Source of the DNA: Geobacter sp. AOG1
Lineage (GTDB): Bacteria; Desulfobacterota; Desulfuromonadia; Geobacterales; Geobacteraceae
Reading direction: 5' to 3'
Length of the DNA: 64,000 nucleotides
NCBI RefSeq assembly: GCF_019972315.1
Contig: NZ_BLIZ01000001.1
Coordinates: forward strand, 3,285,922 to 3,349,921
Part shown: positions 28,453 to 37,777 of the stretch, piece by piece
How the letters are laid out: each line of letters starts with the position of its first letter
Position numbering within the stretch: the first letter of the stretch is position 1
The notes under the pieces: model-generated
Database searches by the model: none
What the model was told of the DNA's origin: nothing
What the model saw: the letters and a program-made list of their open reading frames with translations, nothing else
Position numbers and translations under genes: made by a program

Positions 28453-30243
28453 TTAAAAGGCATGGTCCCATCGCTTGCTGAGACGGATGGCAGAGTTTAT
28501 GAGTCCAACCATGCTGTAAGTCTGGACAAAATTTCCCCATTGCTCGCCGGTACGCACATCCAAATGTTCGGCCATCAATCCATGGCGGTTATGACGCGCC
28601 AGCAGATTTTCGAACAGCTGCCGAGCTTCATCACTGCGGCCGAGTGCCACCAGAGCGTATATGTACCAGTAGGTACAGACAATGAAAGCGTTTTCGGGTG
28701 CACCGAAATCATCCTCCTCCACATACCTGAAAATGTAATCGCTATGCCGCAGCTCTTTCTCGATTGCAACCACGGTTCCTGTAAATCGGGGGTCTTCCGC
28801 CGCAAGAAATCCCACATCGTGCATCAGCAGAAGGCTTGCATCCATGGTATCTCCCTCGAACGATGCGGCGAAAGCCTTCTTACGTTCGTTCCAGGCACGC
28901 TCACAGATAGTTGCATGAATACGCTCAGCCTGTGTGCTCCAAAAGGTGGCACGTTCGGCCAAATCGAGTTTCGTGGCGATTTTTGCCAGCCGGTCGCATG
29001 CCGCCCAGCACATGATGCTGGAAAAGGTGTGCACCCTCTTGGTCCCACGCAACTCCCACAATCCGGCATCCGGTTGGTCGTGAACCTGTATGGCGGTTTC
29101 TCCGAGCGGCTCAAGACGATGGAACAGGGCCGTATCGCCACGATTCACCAAACGCTGGTCGAAAAAGACATGGGTTACCGCAAGGATTGCCGAACCGTAC
29201 ACGTCATGCTGAAGCTGTTCATATGCCTGATTGCCAACCCTGACCGGTCCCATGCCGCGGTATCCAGGGAGAGTATTGATTTCACTCTCCTCGAGTCGTG
29301 CCCGGCCATCTATGCCGTATACCGGTTGAATCTGCTTCCCAGGAGCAACAGCGACCACGTTGATCAGGTAACTCAGGTAGTGTTCCATGGTTCGGGTAGC
29401 GCCCAGGCGATTCAACGCGTTGACTACGAAATAGGAATCACGAATCCAGCAATAGCGATAATCCCAGTTTCGTCCGGAATCGGGTGCTTCGGGAATTGAT
29501 GTGGTCATGGCGGCAATGATGGCCCCCGTATCATCAAAGGTATTAAGCTTGAGGGTAATCGCAGCGCGAATGACTTCGTCCTGCCACTCAAAGGGAATTC
29601 CCAGGTCACGCACCCATTCGTGCCAGTAGGAAAGCGTTTCAGCTTGGAACCTCTGGGCCAGTTCCTGAATGCCTCCCGGGATCGTCTCGTCGGGGCCGAA
29701 GATCAGCGTTATCCGATCTTCAAGAAAAAAAGGTATCTCCTGAAGAATGGAGGTAATGGATGCGTCCGTGCTGAGCCGCATTACCCCATTGGGCGATACG
29801 TAACGGATGTGGTGACTGCCGTAGGTGATATCGCATCGTCCCCGGCCATAATCATGGGAGGGGCGGATATGAAGCTGAATGCGGGGACTCCCCTGCAGGC
29901 GATGAACTGTTCTGATCAGCATCGTCGGCGTAAACATCCGACCATACTGCCGGAAGCGCGGAGCGAAGTCGGTGATCTCAACAACCCCACCCTGGGCATC
30001 AGTAAGGCGTGTGACAAGCAGTGCCGAGTTTGCAAGATAGGTCTGTTCGGCCCCTATCTGATCTTTCATTTCCACAGAGCAATAACCTATCCGGTCTGTT
30101 GCAGCACTATTGCCGAGCAGGGAACAGAAAACGGGATCGCCATCAAAACGCGGCAAGCAATACCAGACGATCTCAGAGGTAGTGTCGATCAGTGCGCCTA
30201 TCTGACAGTTGCCTATGAGGCCGAGGTCGAGAGAATTTGCCAT
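28453..30243 (-). CDS. Glycoside hydrolase family 15 (glucoamylase/trehalase-like)
   Basis: A 596-residue GH15 enzyme. N-terminal LGLIGNCQIGALIDTTSEIVWYCLPRFD is the standard start. The (alpha/alpha)6 barrel contains NWDYRYCWIRDSYFVVNALNRLG, CWAACDRL and YVEEDDFGAPENAFIVCTYWY, with the second catalytic Glu region. GH15 members cleave maltodextrins or trehalose. Next to trehalose genes, trehalase activity is possible but unproven. No signal peptide, so cytoplasmic. ATG 30243 follows AAAGGAG. Confidence 0.9.
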   Translation of the reverse strand: MANSLDLGLIGNCQIGALIDTTSEIVWYCLPRFDGDPVFCSLLGNSAATDRIGYCSVEMKDQIGAEQTYLANSALLVTRLTDAQGGVVEITDFAPRFRQYGRMFTPTMLIRTVHRLQGSPRIQLHIRPSHDYGRGRCDITYGSHHIRYVSPNGVMRLSTDASITSILQEIPFFLEDRITLIFGPDETIPGGIQELAQRFQAETLSYWHEWVRDLGIPFEWQDEVIRAAITLKLNTFDDTGAIIAAMTTSIPEAPDSGRNWDYRYCWIRDSYFVVNALNRLGATRTMEHYLSYLINVVAVAPGKQIQPVYGIDGRARLEESEINTLPGYRGMGPVRVGNQAYEQLQHDVYGSAILAVTHVFFDQRLVNRGDTALFHRLEPLGETAIQVHDQPDAGLWELRGTKRVHTFSSIMCWAACDRLAKIATKLDLAERATFWSTQAERIHATICERAWNERKKAFAASFEGDTMDASLLLMHDVGFLAAEDPRFTGTVVAIEKELRHSDYIFRYVEEDDFGAPENAFIVCTYWYIYALVALGRSDEARQLFENLLARHNRHGLMAEHLDVRTGEQWGNFVQTYSMVGLINSAIRLSKRWDHAF

Positions 30244-30431
30244 AAACAAACTCCTTTGCAACGTACTTTTGTAGGAACCTTAGGTATGTACACATTATTT
30301 GCTTATGCAAAATTATAGCAGGTGTTTAGTGGTGTTCATCTACTCTGGCATTTATGAACAGCGAAAATCAAAACTCAGTATTGAAGGAAGCCCCTCTTAA
30401 TACAGGAAAAAACGACAACTAATACTCCACT

Positions 30432-30457
30432 GAAAAAAAAGGGGGGCATAGCCCCCC
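30432..30457 (-). terminator. Rho-independent terminator
   Basis: Stem GGGGGGC (30441-30447) with GCCCCCC (30451-30457) is followed on the minus strand by an eight-T run. It lies downstream of the symporter remnant and upstream of the GH15 gene, and would insulate the two. Confidence 0.85.
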
Positions 30458-30487
30458 ATATCATAACAATCTCTTTGGTGTGAGAAA

Positions 30488-30553
30488 TCAGTGATCGATC
30501 GCCTTGGCCATGCCGATGCCGGTGTTCCGGCGGACATAAATCTCGTCAAACGT
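30488..30553 (-). pseudogene. C-terminal remnant of an acetate-type symporter
   Basis: The last 20 or so codons before TGA (30488-30490) encode FDEIYVRRNTGIGMAKAIDH. The intact symporter just upstream ends [20 protein letters not shown]. The patterns (FD, two residues, a hydrophobic, R, TG-G, A, terminal H) line up to the stop codon, and a terminator follows at once. The frame continues to 30598 without clear similarity. It looks like the tail of a lost second copy. Confidence 0.6.
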
Positions 30554-30694
30554 GTCGGAGCGCCTCGGTAAGAGCGGTTTGCAGAGACCTCTCAAGGAAT
30601 GCGCCACCCATGTTCTTTTCATAGCTATATTTGCCTTTTTATAACGCCTTGGATCCAGGTCACCCAGAACAGCGAGGCTGCCTGTTTTCTCCGT

Positions 30695-30719
30695 GGCTGC
30701 CGGAGAATTTCCGGCAGCC
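30695..30719 (-). terminator. Hairpin downstream of the symporter, possible terminator
   Basis: GGCTGCCGG and CCGGCAGCC form a perfect 9-bp stem (30695-30703 with 30711-30719), 25 nt past the symporter stop. No T-run follows on the minus strand, so termination may be weak or the hairpin may only protect the mRNA end. Confidence 0.5.
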
Positions 30720-30744
30720 AGTCCGAATCATAAATACCTCAGGT

Positions 30745-32460
30745 TTAGTGTTCAGCAGCCGCCTCAGCGCCCAAACCTGTTTCGGCACGGATCATCTGTG
30801 CATCGAATGCTGCACGTTCCTTCTTCGCGCTCTCGCTGCCGTCAGTTACTGACGCAACATAGGCAACGATAAGCACCAAAGGGAGTACAACAAAGGTCGG
30901 GAAGTCATACGGGAAGATGGCAGGCCCCATGCTGAGAACCTTGGTCCATACGGTCGGTCCGATGATCAGCAGTCCGATAGAGCCAAAGATGCCGGTATAA
31001 CCGCCCATCACCGCTCCGCGCGTGGTCAGGCCCTTCCAGAAAACAGACATTACCAATATGGGGAAGTTGGTGCAGGCGGCAATTGAGAAGGTCAGCGCCA
31101 CGATATAGGCAACGTTCTGTTTCTCAAAGGCAATACCGAGGAGCACGGCAAGGATGCCCAGTCCGATAACACTCATCTTCGATACCCATACTTCTTTCTT
31201 CTCGTCCGCTTTACCCTTCATGATGACGCTCGCATAGATATCATGCGACAGAGCCGAGGCGCCGGCCAATGTCAGTCCGGATACAACGGCTAGGATGGTG
31301 GCGAAGGCAACCGCGGCGATGAAGCCGAGGAAGAAGTTACCGCCGATGGCGTGCGACAGATAAATAGCCGGCATGCTGCCGCCGCCCTTGAGATTGAGGA
31401 CGCTCTTGGTGACATCAACCACATACTCCGGATTGTTGGCAACGAGAATGATGGCGCCAAAACCGATGATGAAGGTCAGGATGTAGAAATAGCCGATGAA
31501 GCAGGTGCCGTACAGAACCGATTTGCGAGCAGCCTTGGAATCAGTTGTGGTGAAAAATCTCATCAGGATGTGCGGCAGGCCAGCAGTACCGAACATCAGC
31601 GTGAGGCCCAATGAAATGGACTCGATGGGATTAGCCTTTGCACCGATCGGCACCACTGACTGCATGATTTTTATACCTTTGGGATGAAGGGCCACTGCAT
31701 CGGAGAACAGTTTTGCAAAGCTGAAGCCCTCGTGAAGCATCACGCCAAACGCCATGCAGGACGCACCGCCCAAGAGCAGGCCGGCCTTGATGATCTGTAC
31801 CCAGGTTGTGGCCTTCATGCCGCCCAGGGTAACGTAGAGGATGATCAACACACCAACGATTACGATGGACAGCTTGTAGGACATTTGCGGGACAAGGGTG
31901 TGCAGCAACTGTCCGGCGCCCACCGCCTGGCCGATCAGATACCAGATGACGACGATCAGAGAGCTTATGGCCGCCATGATGCGGATCGGTCTCTGTTGGA
32001 GACGGAAGGAGACAACGTCGGCGTAGGTGTATTTACCCAGGTTTCGAAGCCGTTCCGCGACCAGGAACAGGATGATCGGCCAACCGACCAGCCAGCCGAC
32101 CGAAAAGATCAGGCCGTAGAAACCGTTGAAGTACACCAGGGCAGCGATACCAAGGAACGACGCGGCCGACATGTAGTCGCCGGCGATGGCCATGCCGTTC
32201 TGTAAACCGGTAACGCCACGCCCGGCGGCATAGAAGTCGGACGCGGTCTTGGTGTGGGTTGCAGCCCAGTAGGTAATGCCCAGGGTAATGCCGACAAAAA
32301 TAAGAAACATGATAATGGCGTGCCAGTTGAGTGGCGGTGCTGCCGCCGGGATCGCAGCAGCAGGCGCAGCCGCGGGGACATCAAAGGCATGCGATAGCGT
32401 GGAGACGAACAGCAGAGAAAGGGTCAACATTGCTGAAGAAACCGTTTTAAATATTTTCAT
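30745..32460 (-). CDS. actP: Cation/acetate-type symporter (SSS family, ActP-like)
   Basis: A 571-residue sodium:solute symporter with an N-terminal signal-like segment and 13 predicted helices. Family marks: [67 protein letters not shown] and [10 protein letters not shown]. ActP-type proteins import acetate, a main electron donor for these bacteria. ATG 32460 overlaps the DUF485 stop by 4 nt (ATGA), the usual yjcH-actP pairing. Confidence 0.9.
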   Translation of the reverse strand: MKIFKTVSSAMLTLSLLFVSTLSHAFDVPAAAPAAAIPAAAPPLNWHAIIMFLIFVGITLGITYWAATHTKTASDFYAAGRGVTGLQNGMAIAGDYMSAASFLGIAALVYFNGFYGLIFSVGWLVGWPIILFLVAERLRNLGKYTYADVVSFRLQQRPIRIMAAISSLIVVIWYLIGQAVGAGQLLHTLVPQMSYKLSIVIVGVLIILYVTLGGMKATTWVQIIKAGLLLGGASCMAFGVMLHEGFSFAKLFSDAVALHPKGIKIMQSVVPIGAKANPIESISLGLTLMFGTAGLPHILMRFFTTTDSKAARKSVLYGTCFIGYFYILTFIIGFGAIILVANNPEYVVDVTKSVLNLKGGGSMPAIYLSHAIGGNFFLGFIAAVAFATILAVVSGLTLAGASALSHDIYASVIMKGKADEKKEVWVSKMSVIGLGILAVLLGIAFEKQNVAYIVALTFSIAACTNFPILVMSVFWKGLTTRGAVMGGYTGIFGSIGLLIIGPTVWTKVLSMGPAIFPYDFPTFVVLPLVLIVAYVASVTDGSESAKKERAAFDAQMIRAETGLGAEAAAEH

Positions 32461-32768
32461 TTGGATGCCTCCCGAACGATTTCTTCAATGATGGGGTCGA
32501 AGGTCTTGTTTGCCATGTAAACATAAATTCCTGTCGTTGCACATGAGGCCAGTATTACGCCGAGGCCAATCAGCATGCCTGTCGGGATGACACTGCCGGC
32601 AGCGATGGGGGTAGTGAGAATATCAGGGGTATACGCAATCATCAGGGTGAAACCGAAATACAGAACACAGACAACTGCCGAGAGCGTCCAGCCAAGCGTA
32701 TTGCGTCGATGGACCAATTCAAGGTATTTAGGATTGCTTTGTATCTTGCTTGCGATTATTACCGACAT
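32457..32768 (-). CDS. DUF485 membrane protein (YjcH-like)
   Basis: A 103-residue protein with two membrane helices and the DUF485 pattern ([33 protein letters not shown]). It always accompanies acetate-type symporters and is thought to assist them. Strong AAGGAGGAAG ribosome site before ATG 32768. Translationally coupled to the symporter. Confidence 0.9.
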   Translation of the reverse strand: MSVIIASKIQSNPKYLELVHRRNTLGWTLSAVVCVLYFGFTLMIAYTPDILTTPIAAGSVIPTGMLIGLGVILASCATTGIYVYMANKTFDPIIEEIVREASK

Positions 32769-32889
32769 AGCTTCCTCCTTGTGGGATGTTTTTGAATTTC
32801 AGCGCGAACCAGTTTCTACCCTCTTCTATTATTTTGTTGCTGCAGCCTTGTCATTCCTCCTTTCCTGGTTAGTTGTGTTTTACTTTCAG

Positions 32890-33663
32890 TTATCCCCGCG
32901 CGTAACCGAACCTTCCGGAAAGCATCTCCGCCCCCTCACGTAATGAGGGAATAATTTCATTTTCCAGTCGCTCTGCCAGCATCCTGAACGATGGGCCCAG
33001 AATCGTTATGGCGCCAACGACCTTGCCAGCGTAATCTTTGACTGCCACTGCAACGCTGATGATACCGTCTCCCAGACCATCGCAATCGACAGCCACCCCT
33101 TTTTGTCTGATGTCAGCCAGTTCGTTCTCCAGCAGGTCCAAATTACAAAGGTCCTGTTTCCGCACTGTTCTCTTGAGCACTTTATTCAGTTCCTTTGTTT
33201 CCAAGGCTCTGATGACCTTGCCGGCAGCATTGCTGAAGTACGGGAAACGCTTGCCTATCAGTGGAGCCGCCTTGACTTTTTGCTCGCAGTCAACCATGTC
33301 CAGGAACGTCACCTCGTCATCCTTCAGGACCGTCATGTACACCGCTTCATCGTGTTTTTTTGCCAGTTCTTCGATAACCGGATGCGCATGGACAATAATG
33401 TTGGAGGAATGCAATATTTTCTGGGAAAGTCCAACGGCGCGGACGCCAAGCCCATAATTGCCGCTTCCGGGATACCTTTCCACAATTCCCCGTTTTTCGA
33501 GCGTTACCATGAGTCGAAATGCCTTGTTTTTACTGATATTCAATACGGAGCAGAGACGGGGTATCGTTACCTGCGTCATATCTTCAATTGTTATCAGTTC
33601 CAGTATGTCAAATACATTTTCCACGGTTCGTACGGAATAATCTTGAATGTTTGTTTTCACCAT
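32890..33663 (-). CDS. IclR family transcriptional regulator
   Basis: A 257-residue regulator: an N-terminal winged helix-turn-helix (TIPRLCSVLNISKNKAFRLMVTLEKRGIVER) and a C-terminal IclR effector domain (LAKKHDEAVYMTVLKDDEV, GKRFPYFSNAAGKVIRA, GVAVDCDGLGDGIISVAVAVKD). It lies 121 nt upstream of the symporter pair on the same strand, and probably controls uptake in response to a small organic acid. That target is inference. Confidence 0.92.
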   Translation of the reverse strand: MVKTNIQDYSVRTVENVFDILELITIEDMTQVTIPRLCSVLNISKNKAFRLMVTLEKRGIVERYPGSGNYGLGVRAVGLSQKILHSSNIIVHAHPVIEELAKKHDEAVYMTVLKDDEVTFLDMVDCEQKVKAAPLIGKRFPYFSNAAGKVIRALETKELNKVLKRTVRKQDLCNLDLLENELADIRQKGVAVDCDGLGDGIISVAVAVKDYAGKVVGAITILGPSFRMLAERLENEIIPSLREGAEMLSGRFGYARG

Positions 33664-33854
33664 TTTTATATCTCCCTCGCTTCTTTTAAGTTCTGGAGCA
33701 TGGGGATAGGCATCGAGCGCGAAATTGCAGAGATCAACGAATACGCTCGAAAAGCCTGTTTATACTCGATCCGGAATGCAAAGCGGCGACACATGATGCA
33801 CTTGAGCCCTTGCCGCCTGAAACGGTGGACAACTCTCAATAGCAGCGATAATGA

Positions 33855-33960
33855 ATCACCCCGCCGCAAGCAGCGGGGTATCTACTGCAAGTAATGCATC
33901 GCTTCTTGCAATGCGACACAACAACGCCCCAAGGGGCGGTGAATTCTACCCGCAGAGATT
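33855..33960. repeat. Paired REP-like palindromes
   Basis: Two short GC palindromes: CCCCGC/GCGGGG (33859-33864 with 33873-33878) and CGCCCC/GGGGCG (33925-33930 with 33933-33938), followed by GAATTCTACCCGCAGAGATTAAA. Such pairs are characteristic of scattered extragenic repeats, often linked to REP transposases, in this group. Only one locus was seen here, so the repeat status rests on resemblance. Confidence 0.45.
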
Positions 33961-34013
33961 AAAACTGCTGTTTTGAGACGTTGAGCCTCATAAAGCATTA
34001 CTGAGAAGAAAGG

Positions 34014-34130
34014 ATGAATCAGGAAATCAGGGACATGAATGAAGGTGGTGCGCGAGCGGCCAGGCTTTCGGTTAATATGAAAGTCGGTGAGGAGGGCTTT
34101 ACGGTAGGGGCTAACAGCGTTATGCGTTGA
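34014..34130 (+). CDS. Possible 38-residue protein
   Basis: ATG 34014, preceded by AGAAAGG, opens a 38-codon frame starting MNQEIRDMNEGGARAARLS. Codon use is gene-like but the ribosome site is close to the start and no family is recognised. It overlaps, antisense, the reading frame at 34019-34342. At most one of the two is real, and it may be a remnant. Confidence 0.25.
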   Translation: MNQEIRDMNEGGARAARLSVNMKVGEEGFTVGANSVMR

Positions 34131-34342
34131 ACTGGAGCGAGGCAGAAAAACCTTGGGGGTTCAGCGGCTTCAGCGTTCAACCACTTGACTATATCAAGTG
34201 ACTTTTGTGTGGTGTTTTCGATAACAGCACGCGGGCGCTGCTTGGGTGTGCTTCCTCCCGACAGGCAAGGATTGCGCATCCCCAGGAAGAGCAGGAAGAA
34301 CGCTGCGACAAAAATTGTGCTGATGAGTAACTTCCTGTTCAT
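34019..34342 (-). CDS. Doubtful small secreted protein (107 aa)
   Basis: From ATG 34342 the frame has a signal-like start (MNRKLLISTIFVAAFFLLFLG) and then a Pro/Ala/Ser-rich tail of no clear fold. No good ribosome site is visible. The hydrophobic start favours a gene, the composition of the rest argues against it. The 290 nt between it and the MarR remnant hold AT-rich sequence with nothing I can identify. Confidence 0.3.
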   Translation of the reverse strand: MNRKLLISTIFVAAFFLLFLGMRNPCLSGGSTPKQRPRAVIENTTQKSLDIVKWLNAEAAEPPRFFCLAPVQRITLLAPTVKPSSPTFILTESLAARAPPSFMSLIS

Positions 34343-34724
34343 GGTAACCCGTTTTGTATCGCGCCGATTTATTGCGTTGCTGACACTCAATAGTAATGCG
34401 TAAAATATTATTTGCTGTTGCAAAATATAACAACTTTTTATTTACCATGCAACTATAATTTTTGTTTTTTTATTTAAACCACAACCTACTGTTTTAAAAA
34501 GGCATAATTCACAAAAACCGTCCCAAAGACGCGTTTACAAAAACTGCGTTGCGGAAAAATCACCGCACGTTCTTGCTACTTCTATGCGTACAGGCGCTTA
34601 AACAAGACACGTAGGAATGCCTTTACAATAGGCTTTGCCAACGTTTTATGCTAAAAAACAACGTGATAGCTCTTCGTGATTGACATGCAAGGCGGTTACG
34701 AATCATGCAGATGAAGGGAATGTT

Positions 34725-34944
34725 ATGGCAAGTACCCCAGTAGTTGTGGCGGACATCATTGACAACATACGACGTTTTTTTCAGGTGGTTAATGAGCACT
34801 CCAAGCATGCAGAGCGGGAAACGGGATTGGCGGGTCTCAGTTGTGGGCGATCAAGGTAATCGCCGAAGCCGGACCGGTAAAACCTTCCGAACTAGACCGG
34901 TCAAGATTGTGAGAGCAAGCCTCCGCTCCGGGATCAACACGTAA
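34725..34944 (+). pseudogene. Frameshifted MarR-family regulator remnant
   Basis: ATG 34725 (ribosome site AAGGGA) reads VVADIIDNIRRFFQVVNEHSKHAERETGLAG, closely paralleling the intact MarR at 10179 (EVIDNLRRIFQAINDYSRTAEQFTGLTG). One base is then missing near 34838. In the shifted frame the match resumes as SQLWAIKVIAEAGPVKPSEL (compare PQLWALKILAKASPLRVSEL). Beyond that a further shift and stops end it, and the DNA-binding helix and wing are lost. Confidence 0.8.
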
Positions 34945-34950
34945 TGCGCC

Positions 34951-36522
34951 TCATTTCCCACGGATCAGATTCTCGATCTGTTCGGGAGAAGGACGCTTGG
35001 TAAAGGCGTTCATGCGACGGGCCTCGGCGTCCAGATTCCCGAGCAGGCCGACCAGCCGGTCGAAGGTGGTGACCCGGTAGAATTTGCCGATTTTTTCATC
35101 CAACCCCGCGATGTCAGTCCTTTCCGGAAAAACGATGACCCCGTAGATCGACAGTTTCCACCTTCCCCGTTTCACCAGGTTCATCAGGCTCATGGTGTAT
35201 TCGCGCACCTGGTGGTACGGGTTCGTCCCCCAGGCGCTCTTGACTTCCATCGTCGTGCCGTCGGCGCTGTGGCAGAGCCAGGCGGTGTTCTCCAGGTCAC
35301 CCTCCGCAACGATTCTTCCCGAATAGTTTTTCGCCTCGACCACGACCAGACAGTCCCTGCTGATGACCATGCAGTCCACAAACTGGCTTCCCCCCCTGCC
35401 GATGGCGACATCGAAATTGGTGACCACGTTCCAGTCACCCTTCTGGCACCGGGGACTGTTCGCGATAGCGGAGTACACCTTCTTCTCGAAACTGTTGGCA
35501 AACTGGGGATTTATGGCGATTTCCAGGGCCGTCGAAGCACCGGGCCGATCTTTCCGGGGGTCTTTCCGGTATTTTTCGAACTCGGCCTGGAGCGCCTGTT
35601 TCTGCAGGTTGGTCCGTTCCAGCTCATCCCTGAAGGCCACCGACTGCTGGGTCTTTTCCTCCTCCAACTCCCGGATGAGGGTTTCCGCGCTCCGGCGGTA
35701 GTCGTCGACATTCTGCAGCTTCCGCTCCAGTTCCCGTATCCTGCCAATGTACGCTTCGAACTGAATGTGGGAACGGCGTTCCTCTTCCTCGAGCTGCCGT
35801 TCCTTTGCCTCGAACTGCCGCAGGAAGATGTCCGCATCCCGGAGCAGGTCGTGTTCCCGCAGCCGGGCATTTTTTCGCTCGATCCGGCGTAATTTCAGGA
35901 ACAGTTCCATAAGTATCCAGAACCCCAATCCCCCCGACAGGCACGTTGTCATGCTAATCAGGTAGCGTCGCCAGAGATCGTCGTTTCGGAAGGGATCCTT
36001 CATCCAGAGGCGGTAGTCTTCTATGAAGGTCGGGATAGTACTGATGGAATAGACGCGGCCGATAATCGTCCCCTTGCCGGCCCCCCCCTTCGCCTGGTGC
36101 TCCAGAATGTCGAGGATTGAGGAAGATGGCCGGCGCAGAACCACGTAAGGATAGCGTATCAAGTCTTCCGTGCGGATCCCTCCGCTACGGATCAAGGCAG
36201 GATTGGTCGCAAACAGAATTTTCTGTCCGCTGCATGTCTCCTTCATTTCCGTGCAGTCGGTTATCGCCAGGGCGTAGATGCCGGCGTTCCTGTCAAGCAG
36301 TTCCTGAAGCTTTGCAAGGTTTCCCTCAAGGAGCAGTTTTGCCAGCTGGCTGGAATCGAGACCAAACCGCGCTTCCGCATGTATCTTCACCAGCGCTCTG
36401 CCCATGTAATCTGCATAATTCCGGTTGTTCAGATACCGGGCAGCAACGACCGACAGATACAGGCAGAGGCAGAGTCTCGTCAAGATATACAGGCCCTGTC
36501 TGAACGACCTTGGGGAAAGCAT
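34951..36522 (-). CDS. Membrane protein with extracytoplasmic sensor, coiled coil and NERD domain
   Basis: A 523-residue protein. TM1 near 8-28; extracytoplasmic domain about 30-185 with a small Cys pair (CTEMKETC); TM2 near 190-210; charged coiled coil about 220-320; NERD nuclease-related domain about 340-470. NERD residues: NFDVAIGRGGSQFVDCMVI and VVVEAKNYSG, giving the PD-(D/E)XK-like Asp and E-x-K. NERD proteins are thought to act on nucleic acid, and a sensor-linked form is unusual. ATG 36522 follows AAGGAGC. Confidence 0.85.
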   Translation of the reverse strand: MLSPRSFRQGLYILTRLCLCLYLSVVAARYLNNRNYADYMGRALVKIHAEARFGLDSSQLAKLLLEGNLAKLQELLDRNAGIYALAITDCTEMKETCSGQKILFATNPALIRSGGIRTEDLIRYPYVVLRRPSSSILDILEHQAKGGAGKGTIIGRVYSISTIPTFIEDYRLWMKDPFRNDDLWRRYLISMTTCLSGGLGFWILMELFLKLRRIERKNARLREHDLLRDADIFLRQFEAKERQLEEEERRSHIQFEAYIGRIRELERKLQNVDDYRRSAETLIRELEEEKTQQSVAFRDELERTNLQKQALQAEFEKYRKDPRKDRPGASTALEIAINPQFANSFEKKVYSAIANSPRCQKGDWNVVTNFDVAIGRGGSQFVDCMVISRDCLVVVEAKNYSGRIVAEGDLENTAWLCHSADGTTMEVKSAWGTNPYHQVREYTMSLMNLVKRGRWKLSIYGVIVFPERTDIAGLDEKIGKFYRVTTFDRLVGLLGNLDAEARRMNAFTKRPSPEQIENLIRGK

Positions 36523-36649
36523 GGGGCAAGCTCCTTGCAGTGTGCTTTTCAGGATTATCTTGTAACGGCAGGTGGATTATTGCACATGCCGGAGATAATC
36601 TAAAGCACGAAATTCAACAAATCCGGGCAGATACCGACTGTCGCCAAGG

Positions 36650-36683
36650 AAAAAACCGCAGCCCCCTGAAAAGGGAGCCGCGG
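36650..36683 (-). terminator. Strong Rho-independent terminator
   Basis: An 11-bp stem (36656-36666 with 36673-36683, two G-T pairs, 6-nt loop) is followed on the minus strand by six T. It ends the FKBP-Sel1-lipoprotein run. Confidence 0.88.
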
Positions 36684-36738
36684 CTCTGGAGAAGTTAATA
36701 TATGTTGTTAACCTGCGGATGCTCTCGACGGTGGACGG

Positions 36739-37068
36739 TTACTCCATCCTCACATACACCGCCTGCTCCCCCTGTCCGTTCAGGGTGAATACATTTTTTT
36801 CCACGCTTCCTGTCAATGAACGTACTTGCCCTTGGAAAGGGATATCGATTCTCACCTCACTCCCCTTCACAACCGTCCACGTAAAGGGGAGCGAGGGGCT
36901 GTCCTTCACAAGAAAAATCCCTGTCTTGTCGCTCTTGAATTCCACAATTTCCGGTAACGACTGGTTTTTCCATTTGCCGACCAACCGGGTGTCGGCCTTG
37001 CTGCATCCGACCAGACAGGAAAGTGAGACCACGCAAACCATCAACAGTGCCATTTTCAGAAACTTCAT
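36739..37068 (-). CDS. Small lipoprotein, unknown function (109 aa)
   Basis: Lipobox CLVGC with Cys near 22, then an 85-residue beta-rich domain (LVGKWKNQSLPEIVEFKSDKTG...WTVVKGSEVRI), similar in layout to lipocalin-like or DUF-type envelope lipoproteins. No certain family. ATG 37068 has an AAAGG site. It is the last gene before the terminator. Confidence 0.75.
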   Translation of the reverse strand: MKFLKMALLMVCVVSLSCLVGCSKADTRLVGKWKNQSLPEIVEFKSDKTGIFLVKDSPSLPFTWTVVKGSEVRIDIPFQGQVRSLTGSVEKNVFTLNGQGEQAVYVRME

Positions 37069-37193
37069 AACCTTTCACCTCGTGAATACCTGACAATTTT
37101 TGAACCCGGCGCGTCCAGGCTCCCGGTTGTACATCCATTCCGACTGGCGAGGAACCGGGCCGTCCACTCCAGCAGACCCTTAACTGAACTGTC

Positions 37194-37721
37194 CTACTGT
37201 TTTTCACCCATGACTCGCAATAGCTTCTGCGCATTCACATTCCCTTGGCGGGCGGCCTTGCGCAGCCACTTCACCGCCTTTTCATGGTCTTTTGCGACCC
37301 CTTCCCCATTGGTATACATGAGGCCCAGATTGAACTGTGACGGGGCATGCCCCTTTTCAGCAGCCATGAGATACCATTTTGCCGCCTCCGGCACATTCTG
37401 GGCAACGCCATCACCCTTGTCATACATCATCCCCAGGTTGTTTGCGGCTATGGCGTTTCCCTTCTCTGCTGCCAGCCTCAACCATTTCACTGTTTCCTTT
37501 TTGTCGGGGGGTACACCTTCGCCCTTGTAGTACATGATGGCGAGCAGGTAGGCAGACTGGGCGCCTCCATCCGCCTTTAACTCGCGCAAGGCGGTCGGAT
37601 AGTCATGGTGCTGGTAGGCAGAATACCCCGTCGAGAAATTTGCCCCGGCGGACTGGGCGAAGACGGCGGCAAGGCCCATGCAAAGAAGCTGGAACATTTT
37701 GTTTCGTGTTGCGTTTGTCAT
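37194..37721 (-). CDS. Sel1-repeat (TPR-like) secreted protein
   Basis: A 175-residue protein with a signal peptide (...GLAAVFAQSAGA) and about three and a half Sel1-like repeats of about 36 residues. Each has the pattern A-LG-MY--G-GV--D---A-KW---AA--G. It would act as a protein-binding scaffold in the periplasm. ATG 37721 follows GGGAG. A longer form would start in the upstream spacer. Confidence 0.88.
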   Translation of the reverse strand: MTNATRNKMFQLLCMGLAAVFAQSAGANFSTGYSAYQHHDYPTALRELKADGGAQSAYLLAIMYYKGEGVPPDKKETVKWLRLAAEKGNAIAANNLGMMYDKGDGVAQNVPEAAKWYLMAAEKGHAPSQFNLGLMYTNGEGVAKDHEKAVKWLRKAARQGNVNAQKLLRVMGEKQ

Positions 37722-37777
37722 CACTTTCTCCCTGTACTTGTTTCTGGTTCTCCCCACGGTATCTGTCATGCCCGTAA

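Noticed and set aside
33103-33894. A 263-codon plus-strand ORF opposite the IclR gene
   Set aside because: Mostly antisense to a regulator with intact domains; the tail runs into the REP-like repeat.
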